Assembly (NCBI GenBank): GCA_963667715.1
Contig: OY763926.1
Coordinates: 1,612,001-1,676,000, forward strand
From: JAFGDI01 sp963667715
Lineage (GTDB): Bacteria; Planctomycetota; Phycisphaerae; Sedimentisphaerales; SM23-30
Length of the DNA stretch: 64,000 bases
Direction of reading: 5' to 3'
The notes beneath the pieces were generated by a model. That model saw only the letters and a list, made by a program, of their open reading frames with translations. It was not told the origin of the DNA and made no database searches. A program made the position numbers and the translations under genes. Shown one piece after another: positions 16,879 to 25,711 of the stretch. Positions within the stretch are counted from its first letter, which is position 1. Every line of letters starts with the position of its first letter.

Positions 16879-17562
16879 ATGGAACATATTGAAGGAAAAC
16901 TTGTCAAGTCTATTGAAGCAAAAGAACTGGGAGCTTTGACTGCCGACTATGCTGAATTAGGCTTGGATGCACTATTGGAAGATGGTATTTTGAAGGATAT
17001 TCCTATTGTTGGAACTTTGGTCTCATTTGCAAAAGTTGGTCTTAATATTAGAGATCGCTTATATGTAAAGAAACTAATCGGTTTTCTGGCAAAGGTAGCA
17101 GAGACTACGCAAGAACAGAGAGATGAGTTTGTAAAGAATAATTGTCAGGATGGCAAGAAGTTTGAAGAAACTGTATTTCTTATACTAGATAATGCAGATA
17201 GATTAGAAAAAGCTAGGCTTATAGGGAAGATATTTAAGGCTTGTGTTTTGGGGCATATAAGGTATGCAGATGCTTTGAAACTTTCTGACATGGTTAATAG
17301 GTCTTATTGGAACGATTTAGTTCTACTGATTAATGATAAAAAAATTGATATAGATAATGTTAATCAAGGTCTTTTATATGCTGGTTTTTATACGCTTAGG
17401 ATTGATAAACTATCTCCGCAAACAGTTCAAACTTCAACTGATTTTACATTTAGTAGTAGTAAATCACCTTCATTTGAGGAGATGTTTGGTATTTTGCGAG
17501 ATAATCTGAAGTGTAAAATTAATGATTATGGTACTATGTTACAAAAGATTGCCAGTATGTAG
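16879..17562 (+). CDS. Conserved hypothetical protein in the RM operon
   Basis: A 227-residue protein of unknown function. The N-terminal third carries a hydrophobic stretch, LKDIPIVGTLVSFAKVGLNIRDRL (in pieces), of a type I have seen in small phage- and island-borne proteins, followed by helices (YVKKLIGFLAKVAETTQEQRDEF ...). It may associate with membranes but has no clear membrane-spanning helix. A ribosome binding site (AAAGGAG) overlaps the end of the preceding gene. It immediately precedes hsdR (10-base gap), so it is expressed with the restriction system. Confidence 0.6.
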   Translation: MEHIEGKLVKSIEAKELGALTADYAELGLDALLEDGILKDIPIVGTLVSFAKVGLNIRDRLYVKKLIGFLAKVAETTQEQRDEFVKNNCQDGKKFEETVFLILDNADRLEKARLIGKIFKACVLGHIRYADALKLSDMVNRSYWNDLVLLINDKKIDIDNVNQGLLYAGFYTLRIDKLSPQTVQTSTDFTFSSSKSPSFEEMFGILRDNLKCKINDYGTMLQKIASM

Positions 17563-17572
17563 GTGCTAGTAG

Positions 17573-20497
17573 ATGAATTATACAGAACAAAATTTTGAAG
17601 AGCATATAGAAGAATACTTGTTAGGTTCAGGCTATCAGAAGCGTGTTCCTGACGATTATAATAGGGATATGTGTCTGATAGCGGATGATGTGATAGGTTT
17701 TATAAAAGCTACGCAGTCGAAGCAGTATGAGAATCTGGAGAGGCAGTACGGGGCTGATACAGATGAGAAGATATTGTATAATCTGTCAAATCAGATCCAT
17801 AAGAACGGGGTTCTGGATGTGCTGCGGAAAGGGTTTAAGGATCGGGGTCAGAAGCTAAGTTTTGCCTATTTTAAACCTGCCAGTAAAATGAATCCAGACC
17901 ATGAGAATCTGTATAAAGAGAATAAGTTTAGTGTTGTCCGGCAGCTGAGATATAGTAAGCAGAATGAGAATTCTATTGATATGGTACTGTTTTTGAATGG
18001 TATCCCTATTATTACAATGGAGTTGAAGAATTCGCTGACAGGTCAGTTTGTAGAAGAGGCGATAAAGCAGTATAAGCAGGACCGGGACCCCAGGGAGCCG
18101 CTGCTGCAGTTTAAGAAGGTGCTGGTCCATTTTGCCGTTGGTAACGAAAAAGTATATATGTCTACCCGGCTTAGTGGTGATAAGACCAGGTTTCTGCCGT
18201 TTAACAAGGATACTGAGAACCCGGTAAACCCCAATGGTCATAAGACGGCATATTTATGGGAAGATATACTCCAGCGGGATACCTTACTGGATCTGATAGC
18301 GAATTATCTGTGTTTACAGGTGAAAACAGAGAAGTATTATGACTCGCAGAAGGGGCTGGCAGAGAAGAAGTCAGAAGTTCTCATATTTCCACGATATCAT
18401 CAGTTGGATTGCGTGAGGACAGTGCTTGACGGGGTGCGTCAGGAAGCAGTAGGGAGTAATTATCTGATCCAGCATTCGGCAGGGTCTGGCAAGAGCAATT
18501 CTATTGCATGGCTGGCACATAAACTGGCGAGCTTTTATCAGAATGAGGCTGATACTGAGCGGCTGTTTGATAGTATTGTAGTGGTGACCGACAGGCGGGT
18601 GCTGGACAGGCAGCTGCAGAATAATATCAAGCAGTTCGAACAGACAAAAGGGGTGGTCAACCCTATTGATATGAACTCCAGTCAGCTTAAAACGGCATTA
18701 GAAAAGGGAAAGGATATAATCATTACCACTATCCAGAAGTTTCCGATGATCTCTGAGAGTATGGTGGACCTGAAGGGGCAGAAGTTTGCTGTGGTAATTG
18801 ATGAGGCACATTCGAGTCAGTCTGGCGAGACTTCCAAGCATTTGAAGAGGGCATTGGCGGCAGGAGAGGTAGAGGAAAATGAGGAAGAATTCAGTCTGGC
18901 GGATGAGGTGCTCAGGGAGATACAACTGAGGGGCAGGCAGTCGCATATATCGTATTTTGCCTTTACGGCAACGCCGAAGAATAAAACGCTTGAGTTATTT
19001 GGCAGGAAAAATGATGAGGGTAATTATGGTGCTTATCATTACTATACTATGAGACAGGCGATAGAAGAAGGGTTTATTCTGGATGTGCTGGATAATTATA
19101 CCACTTACGAGCGGTATTTTAAGGTTAGGAAGTCGGTTGAGGCGGATGAGCAGTATGATGAGAAGAAGGCAAAACGCCTGCTGGTGAGTTATGTTGACCT
19201 GACAGAGCATAGTATAGAGCTGAAAACCCGGATAATGCTGGATCATTTTACTGGATTTGCAGCGAGGGCAATTTTGGGACGTGGTAGGGCGATGGTGGTT
19301 ACCCGATCCAGGCTGCATGCGGTAAAATATTATCTCATGTTCAGGAAGATAATGAAGGAACTGCACTTGCCGTATAAGCCGCTGGTTGCGTTTTCTGGTA
19401 AGATCGTGAATGAAGGGAGGGAGCATACCGAAAATAGCCTGAATAAGCTGCCGTCGAAGGTGAAGATCGAGGACGCTTTGAAGCTGCCAGATTACAGAAT
19501 ATTGATTGTGGCTAATAAGTTCCAGACGGGCTTTGATGAGCCGATGCTGCATACTATGTATGTGGATAAGATGCTGGGTGGGGTTGGAGCTGTCCAGACG
19601 CTGAGCAGGCTAAACAGGACGATGAGCGGTAAGACGGGGACGGTGGTGATTGATTTTGTGAATGATATCGCTGATATAGAGAAGGCTTTTCAGCCGTATT
19701 ACCAGAGGACGCTGTTAGAGGAAGAAACTGACCCGAATAAGCTGCATACCTATGAGCAGGAGTTGGCTGATTTTGAGATATTTACCAGGGATGAAGTGGT
19801 AGGCTTTTGTGAGATATTCTTTAATCCGAAAGAGTCCCAGGAGATGCTTCAGCCGATTTTGGATCGGGTAGTTGAGAAATGGTCAGGCAGGGAAGATGAT
19901 GAGAAGGAAGAATTTCGGTCGACGTTGCAGGCTTATATACGGCTGTACGGCTTTGTGTCTCAGCTGATAACTTATGAGGATGTTGAACTGGAGCAGCTGT
20001 ATGCATTTGGCAGGAGCTTGAACCGGAAGCTGCCAAAGAGGAAGGATCATCTGCCAACTGAGGTGCTGGATGCTATCGATTTGGATTCGTTCAGGCTGGA
20101 TCAGACATATGAGGGGAGTATTACGCTGGTAAAAGAAGATGGGATGACAAAGGGGATGACTACCGGAGGGGCGGGCAAAAAAGAGGAGTACAAAGACTGG
20201 TTGAGTAATATCATTAATACGATCAATGAGACTTATGGGTTGGATCTGACTGATGATGATAAGGTTGATATTGAACGTATGCAGGAGAAGCTGGCAGAGA
20301 ATCAGGAGCTGCAGGAAGTGGCACAGTCAGATAATTCCAGGGAGAATGTGAAGTATAAGTTTGAGAAGGTGGTTGATATGCTGCTGCTGGATTATGTGAC
20401 TTCTAAAACGGAGCTGTATAAGAAGCTGACTGAGCCAAAGGTTAATAAGCTGTTTAAGAGTAAGTGGTTTGATGATTATTTTGGAAGGGCGTTGTAG
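17573..20497 (+). CDS. hsdR: Type I restriction endonuclease subunit HsdR
   Basis: This 974-residue motor and nuclease subunit completes the type I system. The N-terminal PD-(D/E)XK nuclease is visible (IDMVLFLNGIPIITMELKN in pieces, about residues 133-152: Asp ... Glu-x-Lys). The SF2 helicase core follows: Walker A HSAGSGKSNS (about 300), DEAH box VIDEAHSS (about 408), FTATPKNKT (motif III), QTGFDEP and the arginine-finger motif TLSRLNR (about 675). The C-terminal domain of about 200 residues mediates assembly with HsdM/HsdS. All motifs are intact. GC and codon use match hsdM and differ from the genes between. An IS256-type element lies 60 bases downstream but leaves the gene whole. Confidence 0.93.
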   Translation: MNYTEQNFEEHIEEYLLGSGYQKRVPDDYNRDMCLIADDVIGFIKATQSKQYENLERQYGADTDEKILYNLSNQIHKNGVLDVLRKGFKDRGQKLSFAYFKPASKMNPDHENLYKENKFSVVRQLRYSKQNENSIDMVLFLNGIPIITMELKNSLTGQFVEEAIKQYKQDRDPREPLLQFKKVLVHFAVGNEKVYMSTRLSGDKTRFLPFNKDTENPVNPNGHKTAYLWEDILQRDTLLDLIANYLCLQVKTEKYYDSQKGLAEKKSEVLIFPRYHQLDCVRTVLDGVRQEAVGSNYLIQHSAGSGKSNSIAWLAHKLASFYQNEADTERLFDSIVVVTDRRVLDRQLQNNIKQFEQTKGVVNPIDMNSSQLKTALEKGKDIIITTIQKFPMISESMVDLKGQKFAVVIDEAHSSQSGETSKHLKRALAAGEVEENEEEFSLADEVLREIQLRGRQSHISYFAFTATPKNKTLELFGRKNDEGNYGAYHYYTMRQAIEEGFILDVLDNYTTYERYFKVRKSVEADEQYDEKKAKRLLVSYVDLTEHSIELKTRIMLDHFTGFAARAILGRGRAMVVTRSRLHAVKYYLMFRKIMKELHLPYKPLVAFSGKIVNEGREHTENSLNKLPSKVKIEDALKLPDYRILIVANKFQTGFDEPMLHTMYVDKMLGGVGAVQTLSRLNRTMSGKTGTVVIDFVNDIADIEKAFQPYYQRTLLEEETDPNKLHTYEQELADFEIFTRDEVVGFCEIFFNPKESQEMLQPILDRVVEKWSGREDDEKEEFRSTLQAYIRLYGFVSQLITYEDVELEQLYAFGRSLNRKLPKRKDHLPTEVLDAIDLDSFRLDQTYEGSITLVKEDGMTKGMTTGGAGKKEEYKDWLSNIINTINETYGLDLTDDDKVDIERMQEKLAENQELQEVAQSDNSRENVKYKFEKVVDMLLLDYVTSKTELYKKLTEPKVNKLFKSKWFDDYFGRAL

Positions 20498-20533
20498 GTA
20501 GTGGGTACATCTTATCTGTACTAGCCACTACTT
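20496..20533. terminator. Hairpin after hsdR
   Basis: AGGTAGTGG pairs with CCACTACTT (9 bp, one G-T pair) and an inner GTACA pairs with TGTAC. No T tract follows, so it could be a weak or Rho-helped terminator or an insertion target. The IS256-type element inserted 24 bases downstream. Confidence 0.4.
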
Positions 20534-20557
20534 AACCTGACAGACGTTACAATTCTG

Positions 20558-21922
20558 GGGAGTGTTCATTTAACTGTGTAAATGATCATAAATATGTTAT
20601 CTTTTATATGGAGGTAAATTTATGGCTAAACGCACAGAATCCGAGAAGCGTAAAGATTCGTTAATTGATGAATTACTAGATGGTTACTGCACACCGGAGA
20701 AGTTCTGGGGTGAATCTGGATTATTTGCTGAGTTGAAAAAGCGAATAGTTGAGCGAGCATTGGATGCGGAGATGAGTGATCATCTGGGTTATAGTAAACA
20801 CGACCCCAAAGGCAATAATAGCGGTAACAGCCGTAATGGCAGAGGCAAAAAGGCTGTTGTTATCGATTCCGATGAAGTAGAGCTAAATCCCCCTCGAGAC
20901 CGCAAAAGCACCTTTGAGCCTAAGCTTATACCTAAAGGTGAGAGATGCTTTGAAGGATTTAATGATAAAATAATCGCCATGTACGGTCGCGGCATGAGTG
21001 TTCGTGATATTCAGGCAAGTCTGTTGGATATGTATCAGGTAGATGTCTCAGAAGGTCTTATCAGCCAGGCTACAGAGAGTATTATGGAGGAAGTTAAAGC
21101 CTGGCATAACCGTCCCTTAGATCCCATATATCCTATAGTGTTCCTTGACTGCATAGTGGTCAAATGCCGTCAGGATGGCAAGGTGGCTAATGTATCAGTA
21201 TATCTTGCTCTGGGTGTCAATATGGATGGCATGAAAGAGCTTTTAGGTATCTGGATAGCTAAAACAGAAGGAGCTAAGTTCTGGTTGGGTGTTATTACCG
21301 AACTTCAGAATCGTGGAGTAAAAGATATATTCATAGCATGTGTTGATGGCTTGAAGGGCTTTCCGGAAGCTATAGAATCAGTTTTTCCTCAAACCCAGGT
21401 TCAGCTTTGTATTGTGCATATGATACGTAACTCCACTCGATTTGTTAACTGGAAAGAACGCAAGGAGTTATGTGCTGACCTGAAGCTGATCTATACCGCA
21501 GCTACCGAGCAACAAGCAGAGATGGCACTAGACGACTTTGCTGATAAGTGGGATAGCAAATACCCTATGATCAGTAAAAGCTGGCGAAATAACTGGCAAC
21601 ATATCATTCCATTTTTTGATTACCCGGCAGATATCCGCAAGGCTATTTATACTACTAATGCCATAGAATCACTTAATAGATCTCTACGTAAGGTTATTAA
21701 AACCAAAGGAGCATTCCCTAGCGAAGCTTCGATAATGAAGATATTTTACTTGGCTCTTGAAAATATCTCTAAAAAATGGACAATGCCAATTAGATGCTGG
21801 AACACAGCAATGAACCAATTCGCCATTAAGTTCGGCGATAGAATGAATATGTAAAATACGGGCAGATATGTTTCTGCCCATATAATAATGGAGACCATTT
21901 ACACAGTTAAATGAACACTCCC
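20558..21922 (+). mobile_element. IS256-family insertion sequence, complete
   Basis: Perfect 27-bp terminal inverted repeats (20,558-20,584, starting GGGAGTGTTCATTTAACTGT, and 21,896-21,922) enclose one transposase gene. The element is flanked by an exact 8-bp target duplication, CAATTCTG, at 20,550-20,557 and 21,923-21,930, the size expected for this family. Perfect ends and duplication indicate a recent insertion. Confidence 0.95.
20622..21854 (+). CDS. IS256-family (Mutator-type) transposase
   Basis: A 410-residue DDE transposase with the IS256/Mutator plan: N-terminal segment with ERALDAEMSDHLGY, the tract NSRNGRGKKAV, then the catalytic domain with D in VFLDCIVVK, D in ACVDGLKGFPEAI and E in TTNAIESLNRSLRK. 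An insertion-domain Cys/His stretch QLCIVHMIRNSTRFV typical of the family lies between the second and third acidic residues. GGAGG stands 9 bases before the ATG. The gene is intact. Confidence 0.95.
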   Translation: MAKRTESEKRKDSLIDELLDGYCTPEKFWGESGLFAELKKRIVERALDAEMSDHLGYSKHDPKGNNSGNSRNGRGKKAVVIDSDEVELNPPRDRKSTFEPKLIPKGERCFEGFNDKIIAMYGRGMSVRDIQASLLDMYQVDVSEGLISQATESIMEEVKAWHNRPLDPIYPIVFLDCIVVKCRQDGKVANVSVYLALGVNMDGMKELLGIWIAKTEGAKFWLGVITELQNRGVKDIFIACVDGLKGFPEAIESVFPQTQVQLCIVHMIRNSTRFVNWKERKELCADLKLIYTAATEQQAEMALDDFADKWDSKYPMISKSWRNNWQHIIPFFDYPADIRKAIYTTNAIESLNRSLRKVIKTKGAFPSEASIMKIFYLALENISKKWTMPIRCWNTAMNQFAIKFGDRMNM

Positions 21923-22027
21923 CAATTCTGTTCTATGGTTCTTTGCAAGTTATTATATTTTTTGCTTAGTTGGTAGCTAATACAAATGCTAAAAAGTGTA
22001 TTCACGGCTTTATTCGAGTCTAATTGT

Positions 22028-22213
22028 TTATTTAATAGCAAGAAGTTCTTCTAAATATATAATTTGAGCTTTAACCGTTGCCAGTAGTTTTGAATATCTT
22101 TCCAATTTGGCTAAGTCATTTTTAGAGAGTTTTTGAATTTCCGCTTCGTATAGCTCTTTTGTTTTCAATGAATTATGAAGTTCTTCCTTGAGTACCATTT
22201 TGATGATATCCAT
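22028..22213 (-). CDS. Small helical protein, last gene of the RuvB-like operon
   Basis: A 61-residue, fully helical, charged protein (KTKELYEAEIQKLSKND..., heptad-like Leu spacing) with no recognised family. It is believable as a gene because the minus-strand sequence has AAGGAG 7 bases before the ATG and it follows 33 bases after the preceding gene in the same direction. A short coiled-coil partner or regulator is a guess. Confidence 0.55.
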   Translation of the reverse strand: MDIIKMVLKEELHNSLKTKELYEAEIQKLSKNDLAKLERYSKLLATVKAQIIYLEELLAIK

Positions 22214-22246
22214 AGTTTCACTCCTTGTTTAGTCTGGAGAGATTTA

Positions 22247-23071
22247 TTAAAAAAAATATTTTTTGAGGTGTTTTGATATGATCTTAGTTACATTAATGTT
22301 TGTGTATTTTGAGATATAGTATATGTCGTTGAGATTGATGGGGGCTGATCCGTTCAGTATTGAAGATGTGTCTCTAAAAGATCTTTTCAGAATTCTGGCA
22401 ATATTACATGTTGTGTAGTTATTATTGATAAGTCTTTGTACTATTTTGTAGGTGACAGCATGAGTGAAAGATGTGTCAAGGTTAAAGATTACCTCTTCAT
22501 CCTCAAGCTTGCGTTCGTTATCAAAGTGCTCTATTTCAATTGAAAGTAATATTTCTAATGATTCAAAAAGGCTTTTGTCTATTTTATATTCATCTGAATA
22601 TTCATGCTTGCTTGTGAATTCAATAACGGTTTCTGCAATGGAATTGTCTTGAATTATTAATTGCTGGACATCTTCAATTTGTAGTGAATTAATAGTCTTT
22701 AATAGTTCATTATTAGGATGTTTCTCAGTTATAAGAACCTGCAAGTCGGATAAAGTTATTATTTTTTTGGGGTAGTCATCATACAATCCATTTAACAAAT
22801 CATACCAATCTGTCTCTCTGTCTGAAAAACAATCTTGATATTCAGGGCTTAGTGATCTGTAATGTTCGAAAATTATATTTGTTATTTTTGGGGTAAGGCA
22901 GGTGATTTTCTCAATTTCTTCATTAGAAAATGTATCTTTGCCAGAGTACACTGTATTTAAATGGTCTTTGTCCAGTATCAGTCTATGAGCTAAATATTCA
23001 GGAATGATATGATAATCTTTTAGTAGTTGTGTTACTTCTTTACAAATATGTTGAGGCAGTGTTTTATTCAT
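22247..23071 (-). CDS. Hypothetical protein with two candidate HTH segments
   Basis: A 274-residue protein I do not recognise. The N-terminus (QLLKDYHIIPEYLAHRLILDKDHLNTVYSG in pieces) and the C-terminus (CNIARILKRSFRDTSSILNGSAPINLNDIYYIS in pieces) each look like a lambda-repressor-like helix-turn-helix, so DNA binding at two places is possible. The middle is acidic and helical. It starts 15 bases after the recombinase stop in the same leftward operon. AT-rich. Possible roles are an accessory DNA-bending or directionality factor for the recombinase, but nothing in the sequence proves this. Confidence 0.55.
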   Translation of the reverse strand: MNKTLPQHICKEVTQLLKDYHIIPEYLAHRLILDKDHLNTVYSGKDTFSNEEIEKITCLTPKITNIIFEHYRSLSPEYQDCFSDRETDWYDLLNGLYDDYPKKIITLSDLQVLITEKHPNNELLKTINSLQIEDVQQLIIQDNSIAETVIEFTSKHEYSDEYKIDKSLFESLEILLSIEIEHFDNERKLEDEEVIFNLDTSFTHAVTYKIVQRLINNNYTTCNIARILKRSFRDTSSILNGSAPINLNDIYYISKYTNINVTKIISKHLKKYFF

Positions 23072-23086
23072 TGTTATTATACTGTT

Positions 23087-24010
23087 TTATATTTTTAAAA
23101 ACTTAGTTGCAGTTTCAGTTGGAGATGTATGGAGATAAATTCCTGTTGTAGCAATAGAAGAATGATTTAATTGTTGTTGAATTAATTTTAATGAAGCACC
23201 TCTTCGTAATGCTGTTGTTGCCATGCTGTGCCTGAAACAATGAGGAGAAACCGTTTTATTGATGCCAGCCCGTTTTGCCGCATTTTGGACTATGCGAAAT
23301 ACTTGTGTTCTGGTAATTGCTTTACTTTTTCTATTAGTAAAAACAAATTCACTATTACTCATTTTTAATAATTGTAATTCATTCCAGATATGTGATGGTA
23401 TTATGACTGTATTCTGCTTTTCCCCTTTGCCAAAGATGTTAAGGTATATTACGTTTTCATCTTCTCTGAAGTCTGACCATTTAATTTTGCATATTTCTGA
23501 AACTCTAGCTCCAGTTATATACAAAAACTTGAGTAGGATTTTATTTCTTGTATTAAGCTCATTTACTATTATTTGTTTAATCTGTTTTTCTGATAATATC
23601 TTCTCCGATACATTGCAAGGTATCCTTTTAAGTTTTATAACTTTACTTGGATTGTGAATTATGATTCCTAATTGCTGGCAAAAACAAAATAGTGATTTAA
23701 TGGTTGCAAGCTTTCTTCGTTGGGTTGAATTCTTTGATTCAGAAATATGGAGCATATACTTTTGTATGTCATCTAATTTAATGTCAAACAGACTTTTCGC
23801 GCAAAAAGATAGAAATAATGAAATATCATTGAGGTATGCATTTTGTGTATTTGAGCTGTGTTTAGTGAGCAGCCACATATTTATAATTCTATCTTCACTA
23901 TATTGATTGTAGGAATCTGAAGCACTGATCTGGCATTCTGGAATTTGTGACCTATGTTGTGTTAATTCATGTATCATAACTACTATTATGTTTCCTTTTT
24001 GAGACAGCAT
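23087..24010 (-). CDS. XerC/D-like tyrosine recombinase
   Basis: A 307-residue site-specific recombinase with the standard two-domain plan: an N-terminal SAM-like core-binding domain (TKHSSNTQNAYLNDISLFLSF) and a catalytic domain with Arg in TGARVSEICKIKW (about residue 170), His-x-x-Arg in PHCFRHSMATT (about 257), His in LNHSSIATTGIYLH and the nucleophile Tyr in the same stretch (about 288). All five residues are there. Size and motifs match XerC/XerD and integron-like families rather than the large integrase at 5.6 kb. It lies in one operon with a RuvB-like ATPase, which is unusual. Its substrate site is unknown. Confidence 0.88.
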   Translation of the reverse strand: MLSQKGNIIVVMIHELTQHRSQIPECQISASDSYNQYSEDRIINMWLLTKHSSNTQNAYLNDISLFLSFCAKSLFDIKLDDIQKYMLHISESKNSTQRRKLATIKSLFCFCQQLGIIIHNPSKVIKLKRIPCNVSEKILSEKQIKQIIVNELNTRNKILLKFLYITGARVSEICKIKWSDFREDENVIYLNIFGKGEKQNTVIIPSHIWNELQLLKMSNSEFVFTNRKSKAITRTQVFRIVQNAAKRAGINKTVSPHCFRHSMATTALRRGASLKLIQQQLNHSSIATTGIYLHTSPTETATKFLKI

Positions 24011-24076
24011 TATTTCTTATAATTTACAGAAATATATCAATGTCCTTGCATAAATCGGACTATAATATGACAAAAA

Positions 24077-24547
24077 CTACGCTATATTTCTGTAGGAAAA
24101 GTATTTATACAGGTTTCTTGCAATAGGTCCCAGGTCTGATTTGTTATATCCTTTTGGATAGGTGTTCTTTAATGCACTACAAATTTCATTTATCGATGCA
24201 CTGATTGCCATTGTTTTTAGTAGGCTTTGTAATTCATTTATAGATGGATCTTCATTATTCATATCTTTAATTGATTGTTTTTGTTCCGAGGTGTTTTCGC
24301 TTCTTGGGGAATAGAAAAGGTATATGCTACCATTTGCCGCTTTTCCTGTGGTACGGATTTTGTAACACTGAATTTGTTGTTCTTTAGTGTAGTATTTTCT
24401 TCCATTATACTTATTAGTCATCGGTGGTTCGAATATGCCACAATTTAAAAGCTCGTAGAATCTTGAACGAGATAAGCCAACGATTTCCTTGCATAGATAC
24501 GATACACTGCAATATTCCTTATAATTTTCTGAAATTCTGTTCTTCAT
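24077..24547 (-). CDS. MerR-like helix-turn-helix protein
   Basis: A 156-residue protein with an N-terminal MerR/excisionase-like winged helix (SYLCKEIVGLSRSRFYELLNCGIF, then NGRKYYTKEQQIQCYKI). The rest is short, polar and helical with no effector domain I can see. It begins 10 bases after the RuvB-like gene in the same direction. Proteins of this shape serve as excisionases or local regulators in mobile elements, which would suit a partner of the downstream recombinase. Confidence 0.65.
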   Translation of the reverse strand: MKNRISENYKEYCSVSYLCKEIVGLSRSRFYELLNCGIFEPPMTNKYNGRKYYTKEQQIQCYKIRTTGKAANGSIYLFYSPRSENTSEQKQSIKDMNNEDPSINELQSLLKTMAISASINEICSALKNTYPKGYNKSDLGPIARNLYKYFSYRNIA

Positions 24548-24557
24548 ATAAATTCCC

Positions 24558-25559
24558 CTATATATATGTAATATTATTGATATATTTTATACCTCTATCT
24601 GTTAGAATTCTTCCAGCAGATAGTTTTTCTATTAATCCTGATTGAACAAGCCAATTCTCTATTACTTCAGTTATAGTTCTTTTAGGAAGTGCCATTTTGG
24701 ATGATAAAATATTCAAGCGAGTTGGTGTATTCAAATTCTCTTTTAATATGCTTAAATATTTAATTTCATTTATCGAGCAGCCATGTTCAAAAATCTGTGC
24801 GATTTCCATCGCCCTTTTGGCATGTTTTAGCATTAATTTATTAGAGTTTTCACTACGAGCTACTCTCCAGGCAGCATTAAGATGTTGAATAGCTATTCTT
24901 GGAGTCTTTCTAGAACGAGTAGATAAAAATGAATAAATTAGATTTTCATCTTCGATATCTATCTCAAGTTCTTTAATTTTATTAGTCAATATACTTATTA
25001 TTTCGTTATCATTATATAGTTGGAATCTGAGATAAATTGGGAACCTTTGCCTTAAAGCTGGTTCGAGCATGTATTCATCAGTCATTGATAGGCAACAATG
25101 GAATTTGTCTAATGGTATTTTATGTATTTTACTTTTTTTCTGGTCAGGTATTAACAAAAGACCTTCTTCTAATGCTTTAAGTAAAATCTGTTTTAAATCT
25201 GAAGATAACCCCATTGCTTCATCAATATATAATGTGCTTTCGTTATCCATTGACAGTAATGTAGAAATCAATGTTTCCTGAGTTAATGTTGTACCTAATG
25301 TTTCATGGAATTTCTCGTCCGGGAAGCCATATGCTTTATGAGCTAGTTTACATATTTTGGTTTTTCCAACACCTGCTGGACCAACAGCTATTGTATTTTC
25401 AGGTGTTGGATTGTTACCAGCTATCTTATCATTGGAATATGCTGCCACAGCCGTTTTAAGAGTTTCGATAATAAGTTTCTGTCCTATCATGCAATCAAAA
25501 ACAGCCATGCATTTTTGTAAGTCTTCTTGAATATTATTTTGTGTACTCATTCTTGACAT
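24558..25559 (-). CDS. RuvB-like AAA+ ATPase on the island
   Basis: A 333-residue AAA+ protein with the domain order of the Holliday-junction branch-migration motor RuvB: Walker A VGPAGVGKTKICK (about 63-70), Walker B LYIDEAMGL (about 111; RuvB itself has DEIH), arginine-rich sensor PALRQRFPIYLRF, SRKTPRIAIQHLNAAWRVAR (sensor 2/small domain), and a C-terminal winged helix ending GRILTDRGIKYI, close to RuvB's AxGR-xT--G-xYL. It is clearly diverged from housekeeping RuvB, and no ruvA or ruvC neighbour is present. First gene of a leftward operon with an HTH protein and a tyrosine recombinase. Remodelling of recombination or replication junctions is likely. Confidence 0.8.
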   Translation of the reverse strand: MSRMSTQNNIQEDLQKCMAVFDCMIGQKLIIETLKTAVAAYSNDKIAGNNPTPENTIAVGPAGVGKTKICKLAHKAYGFPDEKFHETLGTTLTQETLISTLLSMDNESTLYIDEAMGLSSDLKQILLKALEEGLLLIPDQKKSKIHKIPLDKFHCCLSMTDEYMLEPALRQRFPIYLRFQLYNDNEIISILTNKIKELEIDIEDENLIYSFLSTRSRKTPRIAIQHLNAAWRVARSENSNKLMLKHAKRAMEIAQIFEHGCSINEIKYLSILKENLNTPTRLNILSSKMALPKRTITEVIENWLVQSGLIEKLSAGRILTDRGIKYINNITYI

Positions 25560-25711
25560 TATTTCAGTTTCAGATGTCTAAGTCAATGATAATAATTGGT
25601 TTATGTCCTGTTGCTGTCCGGATTATATCCGTTTATCTTTATGATTGACTCATTTAAAATTAGAGAGTATTTATATAAAATATTAATTATTAATGGTTTA
25701 TAGGTAGTAAT

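Noticed and set aside
24558..25559. Naming the AAA+ gene ruvB
   Set aside because: It is RuvB-like but diverged (DEAM rather than DEIH at Walker B), is on a mobile element and has no ruvA or ruvC neighbour, so it should not be taken for the housekeeping gene.
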